Shown here in pieces: positions 62,924 through 63,769 of a stretch of DNA of 63,769 nt. Origin of the DNA: Pseudomonadota bacterium (GTDB lineage: Bacteria > Pseudomonadota > Alphaproteobacteria > Rhodospirillales > Magnetospirillaceae). The notes beneath the pieces are model-generated. The model did not search any database. It saw only the letters and a list, made by a program, of their open reading frames with translations, and was not told the origin of the DNA. Within the stretch, counting starts at the first letter, position 1, and each line of letters begins with the position of its first letter. A program made the translations under genes and the position numbers. The stretch covers positions 1-63,769 of the forward strand of contig JAFAAW010000141.1 of the NCBI GenBank assembly GCA_023426365.1, written 5' to 3'.

Positions 62924-63504
62924 TGCGCCGCATCTGCGTCTTTTGCGGATCCAGCCTGGGCCTGCGCCCGGCCTATGCCGAGGCGGCTCGCGCCACCGGC
63001 CGCCTGATCGCCGAGCGCGGCCTGGGGCTGGTCTATGGCGGCGGCGAGGTGGGGCTGATGGGCGTGCTCGCCAATGCCGCCATGGCCGCCGGCGGCGAGG
63101 TGATCGGCGTCATCCCCGAGGCGCTGATGCGCATGGAAGTGGGCCACCCCGAGCTGACCGCCCTGCACGTGGTGGACACCATGCACGAGCGCAAGGCGAT
63201 GATGGCCGACCTGTCCGACGCCTTCATCGCCCTGCCCGGCGGCATCGGCACGCTCGAGGAATTGTTCGAGGTGTGGACATGGGGCCAGTTGGGCATCCAC
63301 CCCAAGCCGCTGGGGTTCCTGGACGTGGACGGCTATTACGACCACCTGCACGCCTTCCTTGACCACAGTGTGTCCGAAGGCTTCCTCAAGGACCGCCACC
63401 GGGCCATGGCGGCGGTGGAATCCGACCCCGCCGCCCTGCTTGACCGGCTGGCCGCCTATGTGCCGCCCAACGTGGTCAAGGTGGCCGGGCGCGACACCAT
63501 CTGA
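62923..63504 (+). CDS. LOG-family protein (TIGR00730-like nucleotide hydrolase)
   Basis: 193-residue Rossmann-type protein. Motifs: ICVFCGSSLGLRPAYAEAA at the N terminus, LVYGGGEVGLMGVLANAA (about 36), MHERKAMMADLSDAFIALPGGIGTLEELFEVWTWGQLGIHPKPLG (about 86-128) with the PGGxGTxxE active site. LOG proteins hydrolyse cytokinin riboside monophosphates or other nucleotides to free bases; the bacterial substrate is often unknown. ATG 62923 overlaps the thiE stop codon. Confidence 0.93.
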   Translation: MRRICVFCGSSLGLRPAYAEAARATGRLIAERGLGLVYGGGEVGLMGVLANAAMAAGGEVIGVIPEALMRMEVGHPELTALHVVDTMHERKAMMADLSDAFIALPGGIGTLEELFEVWTWGQLGIHPKPLGFLDVDGYYDHLHAFLDHSVSEGFLKDRHRAMAAVESDPAALLDRLAAYVPPNVVKVAGRDTI

Positions 63505-63531
63505 GGCCGTCGAAGAAGTGCATTTTCCTCG

Positions 63532-63560
63532 TTGACAGGAAAAAGCGGTCCCACTATAAA
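63532..63560 (+). promoter_or_regulatory. Strong sigma-70 promoter upstream of tRNA-Val
   Basis: Perfect TTGACA (63532-63537), 17-base spacer, TATAAA (63555-63560). It lies 20 bases before the degenerate tRNA and about 130 bases before intact tRNA-Val; no other promoter is seen between them. Confidence 0.8.
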
Positions 63561-63580
63561 GCGGCCTCCCACGAGGGAAT

Positions 63581-63629
63581 GGGCGCGTAGCTCAGCGGCA
63601 GGGCACACCCTGCACACGGGAATGCGCCC
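63581..63629 (+). pseudogene. Truncated tRNA-Val-like pseudogene lacking the T-arm
   Basis: GGGCGCG and TGCGCCC can pair as an acceptor stem. The D-arm GCTCAGCGGCAGGGC and an anticodon arm with loop TGCACAC (CAC in the anticodon position) are nearly identical to the intact tRNA-Val at 63690. The variable region and T-arm are missing, the U33 position is G, and the anticodon stem is only partly paired. It is therefore not a functional tRNA, although it lies directly behind a strong promoter. Confidence 0.7.
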
Positions 63630-63689
63630 TCCAGGGCTAGCAAGGGTTTCGGCCATATACTTGGGCGAAACTTGGGTACAAGAAGAGAT

Positions 63690-63764
63690 GGGCGATTAGC
63701 TCAGCGGTAGAGCACACCCTTCACACGGGTGGGGTCGCAGGTTCAATCCCTGCATCGCCCACCA
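63690..63764 (+). tRNA. tRNA-Val (anticodon CAC)
   Basis: Complete cloverleaf: acceptor GGGCGAT/ATCGCCC, D-arm GCTC-AGCGGTA-GAGC, anticodon stem CACCC/GGGTG with loop TTCACAC, T-arm GCAGG-TTCAATC-CCTGC, and an encoded CCA end at 63762-63764. It is transcribed rightward, probably from the promoter at 63532. Confidence 0.95.
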
Positions 63765-63769
63765 TCTCT

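Overview
The window is high-GC alphaproteobacterial chromosome. Gene content and order suggest the Rhodospirillales, probably close to Magnetospirillum: hisZ-purA, ruvCAB-ybgC-tolQRAB-pal-cpoB, tilS-ftsH-folP-glmM, a fused trpE(G) with an attenuator, and a zapA-6S RNA-5-formyl-THF cyclo-ligase block. The genus is an inference from memory of such genomes. No rRNA genes, CRISPR array or magnetosome genes are present. All calls come from reading the sequence; no database search was run.

Layout. (1) 1-15.2 kb, minus strand: a fatty-acid / acyl-CoA catabolism region. It holds ETF-ubiquinone oxidoreductase, EtfAB, an SDR, a thioesterase, an acyl-CoA dehydrogenase, a HAD/enoyl-CoA hydratase fusion, a thiolase, a MerR regulator, an acyl-CoA ligase, a FadL-type porin and an SCP2-like protein. 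Two near-perfect ACGTAAACGT-type palindromes sit in front of the porin-ligase and SCP2 units and are likely operators of the MerR regulator. (2) 15.5-18.3 kb: small proteins, two with His-rich tails and one a divergent ATPase zeta-subunit relative, followed by a soluble zinc-binding chemoreceptor. (3) 18.4-26.6 kb: hisZ, purA, a membrane-anchored pseudokinase with a small membrane partner, rpoH, rluD, a DUF6476-like protein, a JAMM protease and tRNA-Glu.

(4) 26.6-34.3 kb: an integrative element of about 7.7 kb in the 3' end of tRNA-Glu, bounded by an exact 19-bp repeat. It carries a tyrosine integrase with putative arm-type sites at both ends and a large non-coding stretch that looks like a structured RNA with its own promoter. 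It also has a serine recombinase, two Rha-type regulators (one apparently cut by a nonsense mutation), a protein resembling a phage small terminase, and several unknown proteins in overlapping frames. No capsid, portal, large terminase or obvious replication gene was recognised, so a phage satellite or remnant is the best working hypothesis. This is the most novel part of the window. A 114-bp MITE-like inverted repeat lies just outside it.

(5) 34.9-42.5 kb: serA and serC (serC with a hairpin that may mask its ribosome site), a family 25 glycosyltransferase, a PhzF isomerase, thiD, glmM and a DUF4405-like membrane protein. (6) 42.6-49.7 kb: trp leader peptide and attenuator, trpE(G), folP, ftsH, tilS. 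(7) 49.8-58.7 kb: the Tol-Pal envelope complex, ruvCAB and a YebC regulator. (8) 58.8-63.8 kb: a YmdB-like phosphoesterase, 5-formyl-THF cyclo-ligase, 6S RNA, zapA and a DUF4164-like protein, two uncharacterised proteins, thiE, a LOG-family protein, a tRNA-Val pseudogene and intact tRNA-Val.

Two families of dispersed GC-rich palindromic repeats occur between genes.
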